Assembly: GCA_963784425.1 (NCBI GenBank)
Contig: CAWARM010000012.1
Location: forward strand, 300,304-364,303
Source of the DNA: SHZL01 sp963784425
Lineage (GTDB): Bacteria; Pseudomonadota; Gammaproteobacteria; Xanthomonadales; SZUA-36
Direction of reading: 5' to 3'
DNA: 64,000 nt
Shown here: positions 26,631-36,081 of the stretch, piece after piece
Layout of the letters: every line of letters begins with the position of its first letter
Numbering within the stretch: the stretch's first letter is position 1
Notes under the pieces: model-generated
The model's database searches: none
The model's input: only the letters and a program-made list of their open reading frames with translations
Told to the model about the DNA's origin: nothing
Made by a program: the position numbers and the translations under genes

Positions 26631-29600
26631 ATGAGGCTGACGGCAGTCAAACTGGCGGGTTTTAAGTCCTTTGTTGATCCCACGACTTTCCTTGCCCCCA
26701 CCAACCTGACGGGTATTGTTGGTCCGAACGGATGCGGCAAGTCCAACATCATCGACGCTGTGCGCTGGGTCATGGGTGAAGGCTCGGCCAAGATGCTGCG
26801 CGGCGACAACATGGCCGACGTTATTTTCAAGGGTTCAGCCACGCGCAAGCCGGTTGGCACCGCCACGGTTGAACTGGTGTTCGATAACTCCGCCGGGCGG
26901 GTTGGCGCCCAGTTTGCCGGTTACAACGAAATTTCAGTCAAGCGACAGGTCTCCCGCGACGGTGTGTCCGTGTATTTCCTGAACGGCACCCGCTGCCGGC
27001 GCAGGGATGTGCGCGACCTGTTCCTGGGCACAGGCCTGGGTTCACGCAGTTATTCCATCATCGAGCAAGGCATGATTTCCGAGGTGGTGGACGCCCGCCC
27101 GGAGGAAATCCGCGCGCACCTCGAAGAAGCGGCCGGAATTTCCAAGTACAAGGAACGCCGGCATGAAACCGAGAATCGCATAGCCCATACCCGCGACAAC
27201 CTGTCGCGTCTGTCGGACCTGCGGGAAGAAGTAGGCAAGCAACTGGGTCGTTTGCAAAGGCAGGCTGCGGCCGCGCGCAGGTACCGCAAGTTGCAACAGG
27301 AAAAGCGGGAACTGGAAGCACGCCTGATTACCTTGCGCTGGAGTACGCTCAAAGAATCAACCGAGCAGGGCCTGCTGGGACTGAGCAAACAGGAAACCCT
27401 GCTGCAGGAGAGTATTGCTGCGCAGCGCGCGGCTGAAGCGGCGCTGGAAACTATTCACCAGCAACAGGGCCAGGCCAGCGAAAAATTCAGTGAAGTGCAA
27501 GGCGAGCTCTATGCGGTTGGTGGTGAAATTGCCAGGCTGGAACAAGCCATTCAACACGCACGTGAGCTCAGGGCAAGGCAAAAGGAAGAGTTTGCCGAAA
27601 CAACTGCGGCCTTGCATGACCTCGAGAAGCACATGGTGCTGGACCGGGTGCATGTTGAAGATCTGACCCAGTCGCTGGCACAGGTCGAGCCTGAACTGCA
27701 ACGGGCGACAACTGCGGAAACTGCGGCTGGCGATGCCGTGACAGCAGCCGAAGCCGAAGTGCAGGAATGGCAGGAGCAGTTTTCCGGCCACCACCAGCGC
27801 AGCGCTGAGTGCCAGCGGGAAGCCGATCTCAAGCGCGCCGAAGCGGCCAACCTCGACCAGCGCATGCTGCAATCCGCGCGACGATTGGAGCTGCTCGGAA
27901 AAGAGACACACGACGTTGACACCACCCAGGTTGTCGCAGCAATGCATGCCCTGGAAGCGGAGGCGGCCCAGATTGCTGTTGCCGAAGCGGGCAAGCAAGA
28001 CCAGCTTAATGCGTTGCGGGTGGATTTCGAACAGCGGCAAGCCAGCCTGCGTGCGCGGGAAGCGGGCGTGCAACAGAGCCAGCGTGATTTGCATACCCGC
28101 GAAGGCCGGCTGGAATCGCTGCTGGCGCTGCAGCATGTTGCGCTGGAGGGTGAAGCCAACCTGCAATGGCTGAAAAGTCAGGGTCTGGAAACAGCTCCGC
28201 GCCTGGCCAAGGCCATCAAGGTTACCAGGGGCTGGGAAACAGCCGTGGAAACCGTGCTGGGACAGTGGCTGCAGTCCGTCACCGCCAGGGCGGATGCCGA
28301 CCGGGTCAGGGCGTTTGCCGGTGCGCAGGACTCCAGGCTTGACCTGGTGGACGACACTACCGGTAAAGTGAAGGCGCAGCCGGGAACCCTGGCGGAGTTT
28401 GTGCGCGGTCCGGACGCCATCATTGCCTGGCTGAATAAAGTGCGCGTCGCCCAATCACTGGAAGTAGCCTGGGAATTGCGCTCCGAGCTGCAAAACGGCA
28501 CATCGTTCATCAGCCAGGCTGGGGAATGGCTGGGTGATGGCTGGCTTCGTCTTGCCCGCGGCAAGGCAGGCGAAGACGGCATGCTCAGCCGTGAAAAAGC
28601 CATAGAAGAGTTGCAGGAAGGTATTGCAGTGCTCGGTACCGAAGTGGCACAGCAGGTTTCAGGCCATCAGGCCGAACACGCTGAACTCGCTGCCTTGCAG
28701 CAAAAAATTCAGGACCTGCAGCTTGAAGTCACGGCCCTGCACCGCCGGCACAGCGAGCTTGCGGGGCAGGCGCAAAGCCGCCATTCCAGTCTGCAACTGA
28801 TGCGCGATCGCCAGGGCGCGATCGCAACAGAAGTGGCGGAACTGGAGCAACAAAGCGAACAAGACAGCCAGGCCGTCCGCCTGGTGCGGGCCCGGCTGGA
28901 TGGGCTGCTTGGGGACCTGGCAGGAATCAAGCAGGAGCGCGATCAGCTGGATGCCCGTCGCGGCGAGTTAATGAGCCGGCGTGATGCAGCCCGCGCAGCC
29001 TTGCAAGGGGCGCGCGAGCGGCGCCATGAGCTGGCGCTCAAAGCAGAATCCCGGCGCGCCAGCCTGGATTCCTTGCGCCAGTCCCTGCAGCGCATGGACA
29101 CCCAGTTCAGTCAATTGCAATTGCGCCACGTCAACCTGAGTGAGCAGGTCGCCATGGCCGAACGGCCGGAACATGGCCAGTCCGGGGAAATGGAAGGATT
29201 GCTGGCGCGCAAGCTTGCAACCGAGCTTGAGTTGGGCAAAGCCCGCAGAGCCCTGGAGGAACTGGAAGAACGTTATCGCGCGCAGGATGCTGCGCGGCAG
29301 GCAGCCATACAGAAATCCGACGAGATCCGCCACCAACTGGAACACGCGCGGCTGCAACAGCAGGAACTCGAGCTGAACGCCCGCGCGCTGGAACGCCAGG
29401 TCGAACAACTCGGCGCAGAGGTGCAGGCGCTGCTTGCGGCCATACCTCCTGACGCCGAAGTTGCACAATGGGAAAACGAGGTAGCGGCTTTGCAGGAAGC
29501 CATCAGTCGCCTGGAGCCGGTAAACCTGGCGGCCATAGAAGAATTCGATGAAGAGAAAAAACGCAAGGAATACCTGGATGCGCAGGACCTGGACCTGAAC

Positions 29601-30125
29601 CAGGCATTGGCGACACTGGAGGAAGCGATCGCCAAGATCGACCGCAAAACACGCACACGCTTCAAGGAAACCTTCGAGCGCGTGAACAAGGGTGTACAGG
29701 AACTGTTTCCGCGTTTGTTCGGGGGCGGCCACGGTTACCTCGAGATGACCGATGACAACCTGCTCACGGCCGGTGTTGCCATCATGGCACGCCCTCCGGG
29801 CAAGCGGGTGAGCAACATCCATCTGTTGTCCGGCGGCGAAAAGGCATTGACTGCAGTGGCGTTTGTATTTGCCATCTTTCAGCTCAACCCGGCACCGTTC
29901 TGCCTGCTGGACGAAGTGGACGCGCCCCTGGACGATAACAATGTTGTGCGGTTTTCCGGCATGGTCAAAGAACTCTCGGAAACAGTGCAGTTCATCTTCG
30001 TCACGCACAACAAAATCACCATGGAAATGGCCCACCAGATGAGCGGCGTAACCATGCGCGAGCCGGGGGTATCGCGCCTCGTGCAGGTAGACATCAATGA
30101 GGCAGCCAAGCTGGCTGCAAGATAG
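26631..30125 (+). CDS. smc: Chromosome segregation ATPase Smc
   Basis: Large coiled-coil ABC ATPase that condenses and segregates the chromosome. About 1164 residues. Walker A GPNGCGKSN is near residue 32. Two long coiled-coil arms flank a hinge domain (about 490-640; GLETAPRLAKAI, AVETVLGQWLQ). The C-terminal signature HLLSGGEKALTAVA and Walker B FCLLDEVDAPLDD are present. ATG 26631 with GAGGAG 9 bases upstream gives the normal MRLTAVKLAGFKSF start; longer starts are not supported. Followed by zipA and ligA, a common gammaproteobacterial order. Confidence 0.97.
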   Translation: MRLTAVKLAGFKSFVDPTTFLAPTNLTGIVGPNGCGKSNIIDAVRWVMGEGSAKMLRGDNMADVIFKGSATRKPVGTATVELVFDNSAGRVGAQFAGYNEISVKRQVSRDGVSVYFLNGTRCRRRDVRDLFLGTGLGSRSYSIIEQGMISEVVDARPEEIRAHLEEAAGISKYKERRHETENRIAHTRDNLSRLSDLREEVGKQLGRLQRQAAAARRYRKLQQEKRELEARLITLRWSTLKESTEQGLLGLSKQETLLQESIAAQRAAEAALETIHQQQGQASEKFSEVQGELYAVGGEIARLEQAIQHARELRARQKEEFAETTAALHDLEKHMVLDRVHVEDLTQSLAQVEPELQRATTAETAAGDAVTAAEAEVQEWQEQFSGHHQRSAECQREADLKRAEAANLDQRMLQSARRLELLGKETHDVDTTQVVAAMHALEAEAAQIAVAEAGKQDQLNALRVDFEQRQASLRAREAGVQQSQRDLHTREGRLESLLALQHVALEGEANLQWLKSQGLETAPRLAKAIKVTRGWETAVETVLGQWLQSVTARADADRVRAFAGAQDSRLDLVDDTTGKVKAQPGTLAEFVRGPDAIIAWLNKVRVAQSLEVAWELRSELQNGTSFISQAGEWLGDGWLRLARGKAGEDGMLSREKAIEELQEGIAVLGTEVAQQVSGHQAEHAELAALQQKIQDLQLEVTALHRRHSELAGQAQSRHSSLQLMRDRQGAIATEVAELEQQSEQDSQAVRLVRARLDGLLGDLAGIKQERDQLDARRGELMSRRDAARAALQGARERRHELALKAESRRASLDSLRQSLQRMDTQFSQLQLRHVNLSEQVAMAERPEHGQSGEMEGLLARKLATELELGKARRALEELEERYRAQDAARQAAIQKSDEIRHQLEHARLQQQELELNARALERQVEQLGAEVQALLAAIPPDAEVAQWENEVAALQEAISRLEPVNLAAIEEFDEEKKRKEYLDAQDLDLNQALATLEEAIAKIDRKTRTRFKETFERVNKGVQELFPRLFGGGHGYLEMTDDNLLTAGVAIMARPPGKRVSNIHLLSGGEKALTAVAFVFAIFQLNPAPFCLLDEVDAPLDDNNVVRFSGMVKELSETVQFIFVTHNKITMEMAHQMSGVTMREPGVSRLVQVDINEAAKLAAR

Positions 30126-30133
30126 GGCATACC

Positions 30134-30838
30134 GTGGATGCTGCAACGCTGAGATGGACCATCATTGTCATCGGGGTACTGATCCTGGTGGCAATTTTCC
30201 TGTTCGGTCACCCGGAGAAAAAACGCAGTCCCAAGGCTTCGCGGCGCAAAGCCAAGGCTGCAGCTGAGCGCCTCGAACCAACGCTGGAAGTAGTTCCCGG
30301 GGAGTCTGATCATGCGTCTGAGCCAGCACTGACCGGTCAGGGTGAATTGGCCATCAACCGTGCTACCCCGGCCGCGCCGCGGGCCCCGCGCAAACCAGCC
30401 GGGCCACCGCCGGAAAAAATCATTACCTTGTTCCTGCTGGCTCGGGACAAGCACAAGATCAGTGGCGCAGACTTGTTGCAGGCTGCTCTCAAGACCGAAC
30501 TGGTGATGGGCGACATGGACATATTTCATCGTCACGCCGAAGGCTCGGATCACCCCATCCTGAGCATGGCAAATGCAGTCAAACCGGGTACGTTCGACAA
30601 GGACGCGTGGAATACTTTTGAAACGGCGGGCCTGGTGTTGTTCATGACTTTACCCGGGCCGATCCTCGCGCTTGATGCATGGGATATGCTGCTGGCCACT
30701 GCGCGCAGGATGGCCGAAATTCTTCAAGCCGAGTTGCACGATGAAAACCACGAGCCGCTGATACGTCAGAAAGAAGCAAAGATCCGCGAGGAAATGCGTT
30801 TGTATGACCGCGGCAGGGCCAGGCAAACTTTTGTCTAG
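30134..30838 (+). CDS. zipA: Cell division protein ZipA
   Basis: Inner-membrane tether for the FtsZ ring. About 234 residues, shorter than the 328 of E. coli. An N-terminal membrane segment (TIIVIGVLILVAIFLFG, about 9-25), a charged and proline-rich linker, and the C-terminal FtsZ-binding domain beginning about 94 (IITLFLLARDKHKISGADLLQA). GTG start. It lies between smc and ligA as usual; the last 35 bases overlap the longest ligA frame. Confidence 0.93.
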   Translation: MDAATLRWTIIVIGVLILVAIFLFGHPEKKRSPKASRRKAKAAAERLEPTLEVVPGESDHASEPALTGQGELAINRATPAAPRAPRKPAGPPPEKIITLFLLARDKHKISGADLLQAALKTELVMGDMDIFHRHAEGSDHPILSMANAVKPGTFDKDAWNTFETAGLVLFMTLPGPILALDAWDMLLATARRMAEILQAELHDENHEPLIRQKEAKIREEMRLYDRGRARQTFV

Positions 30839-32867
30839 GGCAGCATCCTTGTCTGAAACTGAAGCCAGCGCGCGGGCGCAGGAACTTCGGGCAGAGATAG
30901 AAACGCACAACTACCGCTACTACGTTCTGGACCAACCATCGGTTCCCGATGCTGAGTATGACCGCCTGTTGCGCGAACTGGAACAACTCGAAAAGGCTTT
31001 TCCGCAGCTAGCTTCCGCGCAATCACCAACACAACGCGTGGGTGGCGCCGCTCTCGAGGGATTCGCCCAGGTACGCCACCGTTACCCCATGCTGTCCCTG
31101 GCCAATGCCTTTTCCGCAGAAGAGATCCACCAGTTCCATGAACGGGTGCAGCGTGGGCTGGAAACAGATCAGGTCAGTTACGTGGCCGAACCCAAGCTCG
31201 ATGGCGTTGCTATCTCCCTCCGTTACCAGGATGGGCGCCTGGTCCAGGCGGCAACGCGTGGCGATGGAGAGGTGGGTGAAGACGTGACTGCCAATGTGCG
31301 CACCATACGCGCCATACCATTGCAGCTGAGGAGCAGTGGCTGGCCGGACGACCTGGAAGTGCGTGGTGAGATTTACATGCCACTGGTTGGATTTGAGGCA
31401 TTCAACCGGCAACAGCGGGAAGAGGGTGGCAAGGAACTGGTGAATCCGCGCAATGCGGCGGCCGGAAGCCTCAGGCAGCTTGATCCGCGCCTGACAGCCA
31501 AGCGGCCGCTGGCATTTTTCGCCTACGGGGCGGCAGCCAATGCCAGCTTGCCGGAAAGCCAGTTCGACCTGTTGCTGCAGTTGAAAACCTGGGGTTTTCC
31601 GGTCAATCCGGAAGTGCACCGGGTTGAAAATGCGACGGGCTGCATCGCCTACTACACCGACATGGCTGCAAAGCGGGCCAGCCTCCCCTACGACATCGAC
31701 GGTGTGGTTTTCAAGGTCGAGCATCGTCAACAGCAGGAAACCCTGGGTTTTGTCAGCCGCGCACCACGCTGGGCCATTGCGCACAAGTTCCCGGCGCAGG
31801 AGGAAATCACCCGTCTGCTGGGAATAGACGTGCAGGTTGGGCGCACCGGTGCCCTGACACCGGTGGCCCGCCTTGAGCCCGTTTTTGTGGGTGGCGTTAC
31901 CGTCACCAACGCGACCTTGCACAACATCGACGAAGTGCGCCGCAAGGACGTGCGGGCGGGCGATTGGGTTGTGGTCCGGCGCGCCGGGGACGTGATTCCG
32001 GAGGTGGCCCGGGTGGTGTTGGAGCGCCGCGTGGGTGAGCTTGCTGAATTCGAATTGCCCCAGCAGTGCCCGGTATGCGGCTCGGCTGTGGAGCGGCTGG
32101 AAAGCGAGGCAGTTGCCCGTTGTAGCGGGGGCCTGTACTGCCCAGCACAGCGCAAGCAGAGCATCATCCACTTCGCCTCGCGCCGTGCCATGAACATCGA
32201 GGGCCTCGGTGAAAAGCTGGTCGATCAACTGGTGGATGCCGGTTTGGTCCACTCCCTTGCAGATCTCTACATCCTCGATATCCGGCAACTTTCAGGTCTG
32301 GAGCGCATGGGCGAGAAATCCGCGCAAAACGTGCTGGACGAGATTGCGCGCAGCAAGACCCCGGAGCTGGGTCGCCTGTTGTTTGGATTGGGTATTCGGG
32401 ACGTGGGCGAAGTCACGGCCGCAGTGCTGGCCCGCCATTTTGGCTCGCTGGAGCGCCTGTCCGGGGCCAGCGTGGAGGAGTTGCTGGACGTGCCTGACAT
32501 TGGCCCTGTTGTGGCCGCACATGTGCACGGGTTTTTCCAGGAGGAGCATAATCGCGCGGTGCTGGCCGAACTGGCACAGCGCGGCGTGCAGGCACGCGCA
32601 CCCGAAGTTGCGAGCGGAGACAAGCCGCTGTCGGGCGAAGTCTGGGTGCTTACCGGTACGCTCGGTCTGCCGCGGGCACGAGCCAAAAACCTGCTCGAGT
32701 CCCTGGGTGCGCGTGTTACAGGCAGCGTGTCAGCCAGTACATCAGTAGTCCTCGCGGGTGAGGCTGCGGGATCTAAGTTGCGCCAGGCTGAAAAGCTGGG
32801 CATTCGGGTGATTGATGAATCCGCTTTCCGCGAATTGCTGCTGGCGCATGGGCTCGCCGCGGATTGA
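30804..32867 (+). CDS. ligA: NAD+-dependent DNA ligase LigA
   Basis: Seals nicks in replication and repair using NAD+. About 672-687 residues. The adenylation motif KLDGVA (in VAEPKLDGVAISLRYQ), the OB fold, a zinc finger (CPVCGSAVERLESEAVARCSG), helix-hairpin-helix repeats and a C-terminal BRCT domain (SGEVWVLTGTLGLPRARAK) are all present. ATG 30804 overlaps zipA; TTG 30849, after AGGG, gives an N-terminus closer to E. coli LigA and may be the true start. Confidence 0.96.
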   Translation: MTAAGPGKLLSRAASLSETEASARAQELRAEIETHNYRYYVLDQPSVPDAEYDRLLRELEQLEKAFPQLASAQSPTQRVGGAALEGFAQVRHRYPMLSLANAFSAEEIHQFHERVQRGLETDQVSYVAEPKLDGVAISLRYQDGRLVQAATRGDGEVGEDVTANVRTIRAIPLQLRSSGWPDDLEVRGEIYMPLVGFEAFNRQQREEGGKELVNPRNAAAGSLRQLDPRLTAKRPLAFFAYGAAANASLPESQFDLLLQLKTWGFPVNPEVHRVENATGCIAYYTDMAAKRASLPYDIDGVVFKVEHRQQQETLGFVSRAPRWAIAHKFPAQEEITRLLGIDVQVGRTGALTPVARLEPVFVGGVTVTNATLHNIDEVRRKDVRAGDWVVVRRAGDVIPEVARVVLERRVGELAEFELPQQCPVCGSAVERLESEAVARCSGGLYCPAQRKQSIIHFASRRAMNIEGLGEKLVDQLVDAGLVHSLADLYILDIRQLSGLERMGEKSAQNVLDEIARSKTPELGRLLFGLGIRDVGEVTAAVLARHFGSLERLSGASVEELLDVPDIGPVVAAHVHGFFQEEHNRAVLAELAQRGVQARAPEVASGDKPLSGEVWVLTGTLGLPRARAKNLLESLGARVTGSVSASTSVVLAGEAAGSKLRQAEKLGIRVIDESAFRELLLAHGLAAD

Positions 32868-32881
32868 GCCGGAACTGAGCC

Positions 32882-33776
32882 ATGCGCGTGCTGCTGGTGT
32901 TCAACCCCGAGGCTTGTAGCGGACGCGCAGCGAGGATGTTGCCCGCCATTGAGCAGGCCCTGGCTGCCCGCGGTGTTGCCACTGAAACTTTCCTCACCCG
33001 CTATGCCGGCCATGCCATGGCACATCTTGCTAGCTGCACGCTGAGTGCATTCGACGGCGTCTTAGCCGTGGGCGGCGATGGCACCCTGTTCGAAGTGGTA
33101 AACGGTTTGTATCGCAGGGATCGCGCAGAACGGATACCGCTGGGCGTGATTCCACTGGGCACCGGCAACGCATTTGCGCGCGAGCTGGGACTGCAACCGG
33201 GAGACTGGCAAAGTGCGGTGAACATCATCGCTGCGGCGCGGAAAAAGGCGGTGGATGTGGGCCGCGTTCAAACTCCATCGGAACAATTCTACTTCCTCAA
33301 CATCATTGGCATGGGGTTCGTGGTCGACGCCAGCTTGACTGCAAGAAAACTCAAACGCCTGGGGAGAGGGGCTTATACCTTAGCCGCGCTATGGCAGGTC
33401 CTGAACCTGAAAAGCTACCCGGTGCGATTGGAAATCGATGGCAGAATAATCGAACAGGACAATGTTTTCGTTGAAATTTCCAACACGAAGTACACCGGAA
33501 CTGACGTTCCTTATCGCCCCCGCAGCCAGCATGGACGATGGTTTGCTGGACGTGACCCTGTTACGCAAACTCCCGCGCCTGCGCTTGCTGCAGCTTGTTT
33601 CCCACCATCTACAGCGGGCGCCATGTGGAGTTTGAAGAAGTCAGCGTATTCCAGGCCGGAGCATTCGCATCCTGGCGCCGGCAGGCTACCCCATGGCCTC
33701 CGATGGTGAATTCCAAGGGGAAACCCCGGCGGAAGTCACTTGCCTGCACCGCGACCTCGATCTGTTCTGCCCCTGA
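32882..33776 (+). pseudogene. Diacylglycerol/lipid kinase (YegS/DagK family), three frameshifts
   Basis: The N-terminal two thirds read well: LLVFNPEACSGRA, GGDGTLFEVVNGL and PLGTGNAFARELGL are the nucleotide-binding motifs of the diacylglycerol kinase catalytic domain, which phosphorylates lipids such as diacylglycerol at the inner membrane. After NTKYTG (about 33500) the natural sequence continues in other frames: LIAPAASMDDGLLDVTLL, then FPTIYSGRHVEFEEVSVF (from about 33598), then SIRILAPAGYPMASDGEF (from about 33660) to a stop at 33774-33776. Three single-base changes within 160 bases suggest decay or clustered sequence errors. A palindromic element follows 20 bases later. Confidence 0.85.
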
Positions 33777-33795
33777 TTTTCCGGTGGGGCCTTCA

Positions 33796-33868
33796 GGGGT
33801 CAGAGTACATTTTCAACTCTCGTCAACCGGAAGATGAAATGCCTTCCCTGAAAATGTACTCTGACCCC
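33796..33868. mobile_element. 73-bp palindromic element with 20-bp terminal inverted repeats
   Basis: The left end GGGGTCAGAGTACATTTTCA (33796-33815) and the right end (33849-33868) are perfect reverse complements over 20 bases. The 33-base middle contains a smaller hairpin, GGAAG/CTTCC. No transposase is encoded. The size and shape fit a REP/MITE-type element mobilised in trans, perhaps by a RAYT transposase elsewhere (inference). It lies directly after the broken lipid-kinase gene. Confidence 0.8.
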
Positions 33869-33896
33869 GTTCTACCGGGACAAGCAAAGGCGGGGC

Positions 33897-33928
33897 AAAA
33901 AAAAGGCCGGGATGAATCCCGGCCTTTT
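33897..33928 (-). terminator. Rho-independent terminator of the SYLF gene
   Basis: A stem AGGCCGGGA/TCCCGGCCT with a 4-base loop TGAA is preceded on the plus strand by nine A residues. On the reverse strand this is a GC stem followed by a T tract, placed about 20 bases after the stop of the leftward gene. The plus strand also has TTTT after the stem, so it may act in both directions. Confidence 0.9.
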
Positions 33929-33946
33929 CCTGCTTACTGTGGAGCT

Positions 33947-34486
33947 TTACTTGACAGGTGTAAATTCGAACTTCTGGCCGCCAACAGAAGCATCAGCCAT
34001 TACGCCGCCGGAAATGTTGGTGAAGATGGCTACGCCCTTGTTATAGGCTGCATCGGCAGACGCACCGGCCTTGACCAGTACCGCTGAGGCCTGTGCCCCC
34101 GATTCCCAATTGCCGCGCTTGAAATCTCCCAGCGCAGTTGCGTCTTTAAAGAATATGAACTCAGCGAAGCCCTGGCCACCGAGAGACAGGCCAATGCTGA
34201 TCTGGGTCATTTCGGTCGTACCAACCACCTTGTCCCCGGCAATAACGAGGCCAGTGCCGTGGGCACCGCCAATACCAACTGCCCCTTTACCCACTTTCGG
34301 GAACACCGCGTAACCCGCGGCGTTCTTGAACCAGGCGTCCATACCAGGATCCTTGGCTTTCATGGCAATAATGGCAGCCTGTACTTCCAGTTGTGCCTTG
34401 TCATTCGGATCGGGTTCCCAGGCCCAGGCAGTGGACAGGCTCAGGATTAATGTCAGGGTCAATAGTGAAAACAGAATCTTACGCAT
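33947..34486 (-). CDS. Exported SYLF (Ysc84-like) domain protein
   Basis: 179 residues. An N-terminal signal peptide (KILFSLLTLTLILSLSTAWAWE) predicts export. The rest is a SYLF domain: DPGMDAWFKNAAGYAVFPKVGKGAVGIGGAHGTG and the repeated glycine-rich strands to the end. SYLF domains bind lipids in eukaryotes; the bacterial role is unknown. A good ribosome site (GGAGAG) and a -10 element (34522-34527) lie upstream and a strong terminator follows, so it is a single-gene unit. Confidence 0.9.
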   Translation of the reverse strand: MRKILFSLLTLTLILSLSTAWAWEPDPNDKAQLEVQAAIIAMKAKDPGMDAWFKNAAGYAVFPKVGKGAVGIGGAHGTGLVIAGDKVVGTTEMTQISIGLSLGGQGFAEFIFFKDATALGDFKRGNWESGAQASAVLVKAGASADAAYNKGVAIFTNISGGVMADASVGGQKFEFTPVK

Positions 34487-34521
34487 GGGTCTCTCCGTGA
34501 ATTGAAAAATATGAGGTAACG

Positions 34522-34527
34522 ATTATA
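34522..34527 (-). promoter_or_regulatory. -10 element upstream of the SYLF gene
   Basis: The reverse strand carries a perfect TATAAT here, about 36 bases before the ATG. No good -35 hexamer is found 16-18 bases upstream, so an activator or extended -10 contacts may be needed. Confidence 0.5.
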
Positions 34528-34645
34528 TACCACCCCGTGTTAAAGCTCTGTTACGACAGTGCTTTGTTCAAACTAGTTCAAGAATGGGCGAATACAGGCC
34601 GGAGAGCTGGTTTTGGATCAAATGAGGCCGGTCTGCAGCTGGTCG

Positions 34646-35641
34646 CTATGGCGCAACAGCCCCGCGCACGGCCGAAGGCGCCTTCCCGGTCCAGCTTTTG
34701 TATGCCCTGGAAAAAGAACTGATTTCAGAAAACCCCAGCATGAACGACATCTCTGTCAAAGTAATGCTGCGATCCTTGATGTACTGTTCAGCCAACTCCT
34801 GTCGAACTTCATTCAACAGAAATTTGAACGAAGTATTTTCCTTGTGTAACCTGCGGTGCAGGTTTCTTGCAGTCATGTGCAGCGCATCGGCAATGCTCAT
34901 CTCGCTTACACCACCAGAGGACAAGCCGTCGAGGATGGCAGCTTTTACCCGGTTCACGATGTCTGTCTTCGCGGCATGGGCAAGGTACTTGACCACCACA
35001 TGCTCGTTCAGCCTGGCCAGTTCTTCATTCGAACCGGTCAGGCGCTGGCTGGCGACTTCCAGTGGAATCAGCAGTGAGGTAGCTGCAGCTCCAAACTCAA
35101 GCGGGCAACGAAACAGGCTGTAGTAATAGCCCGTGTCTGCCGGTTCAGTATGGGTAAAGCGCATCAGTGCAGCCTGGAATTGGTTCCCGGCAATGGCGCG
35201 GCAGCATTTGGTGGCAATTGACAATTGCATGTCTTCCCGGACGGAGGCGTGTTTGGAAGCTCGGTGTGCGTCAAACGTAACCACGAGGTTATCGCCTTCA
35301 TCCGCCAGTGTTACGGTCAGGCGGTCATTGATCATGCGCGCATAGCGGCTCATGCGGGTAAAGGCTATGCGGATGCTGCTACTGGCCAGCCAGGCGAATC
35401 CCAGGGCGCCAAGGTGGGCCGGACGGAAATACTCCTCGGCATGCAAGCCAAACAAGGGATCTCCCGAAAGCTCAATGGCGCGGTCAAACAGGTGTTCAAA
35501 ATTTTCGCCGGCCACCCTGGCGCCGGAATCGAAAACCAATTCGGGATTGATTCCCGCTTCCTTGAACAGCGCAGCGGGCTTCAGCCCATAGCTTTCAATT
35601 TGTTTCCAGAGCGAAGAAGCTAGCGGCGCAAACAGTGACAT
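34646..35641 (-). CDS. AraC family transcriptional regulator with arabinose-binding-like N-terminal domain
   Basis: About 331 residues from ATG 35641 (MSLFAPLASSLWKQIESYGL). The N-terminal domain of roughly 200 residues matches the arabinose_bd type found in regulators such as OruR/ArgR-like proteins. The C-terminal DNA-binding domain has two helix-turn-helix units: VSEMSIADALHMTARNLHRRL and the typical FSEISSFSRAYKSWTGKAPSAVR. A longer in-frame reading (to 36088) has no domain support and is rejected. Possible target: the DUF849 gene upstream, divergently oriented. Confidence 0.85.
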   Translation of the reverse strand: MSLFAPLASSLWKQIESYGLKPAALFKEAGINPELVFDSGARVAGENFEHLFDRAIELSGDPLFGLHAEEYFRPAHLGALGFAWLASSSIRIAFTRMSRYARMINDRLTVTLADEGDNLVVTFDAHRASKHASVREDMQLSIATKCCRAIAGNQFQAALMRFTHTEPADTGYYYSLFRCPLEFGAAATSLLIPLEVASQRLTGSNEELARLNEHVVVKYLAHAAKTDIVNRVKAAILDGLSSGGVSEMSIADALHMTARNLHRRLHKENTSFKFLLNEVRQELAEQYIKDRSITLTEMSFMLGFSEISSFSRAYKSWTGKAPSAVRGAVAP

Positions 35642-35792
35642 TTGTTTTTTCGCAGTGACTTGGGATTCCACGGCATTCTCACTGAGACAGGCCGATACAG
35701 TCAAATATCTGTCCGGAACGGACAAGAGGAGGGTCGGCTTGCGCTTTAACATGCGGGCCCACGAACAGGTCAATTGCCACAGGCAAACAGTC

Positions 35793-36026
35793 ATGTCAGT
35801 ACACAGCAGCAGAATCGCGGAAAGGGTGTGCCCTAGTCGTACAGCCAGGCATGGCCTTGATCCGTCATTGTTGCAAGCGGAAATTGATTTCTGGCGCAGC
35901 CTTATCGAAGCGCAGCGTGAGCCCTCGCAATCACGTGAATCCGCCGAGCGCATGCAGCAGGCCCTGGCCCTGGCCGAATACCGCCTCGCGGCGATATCGT
36001 CGAACCGGTACACTGTAGATTCATAG
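35793..36026 (+). CDS. Small hypothetical protein (77 residues)
   Basis: Not recognised. From ATG 35793 the frame encodes a mostly helical, charged protein (LLQAEIDFWRSLIEAQREP, then AERMQQALALAEYRLAAIS) with no membrane or signal segment. The amino-acid make-up looks like a real protein rather than a chance frame, and it lies just before the DUF849 gene with a 55-base gap. No clear Shine-Dalgarno. Confidence 0.45.
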   Translation: MSVHSSRIAERVCPSRTARHGLDPSLLQAEIDFWRSLIEAQREPSQSRESAERMQQALALAEYRLAAISSNRYTVDS

Positions 36027-36081
36027 GGCAGGCAAACCGTCCCGCCCAAGCGGTGAACACGGCGGAAGTAAAAGGGCAGGC

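Noticed and set aside
28968..30146. 392-codon frame on the minus strand opposite the end of smc
   Set aside because: It is the mirror of a strongly conserved GC-rich gene; its protein has no motif and the smc frame is intact with all ATPase motifs.
31023..32288. 421-codon frame on the minus strand opposite ligA
   Set aside because: Antisense shadow of ligA, whose catalytic and zinc motifs are complete on the plus strand.
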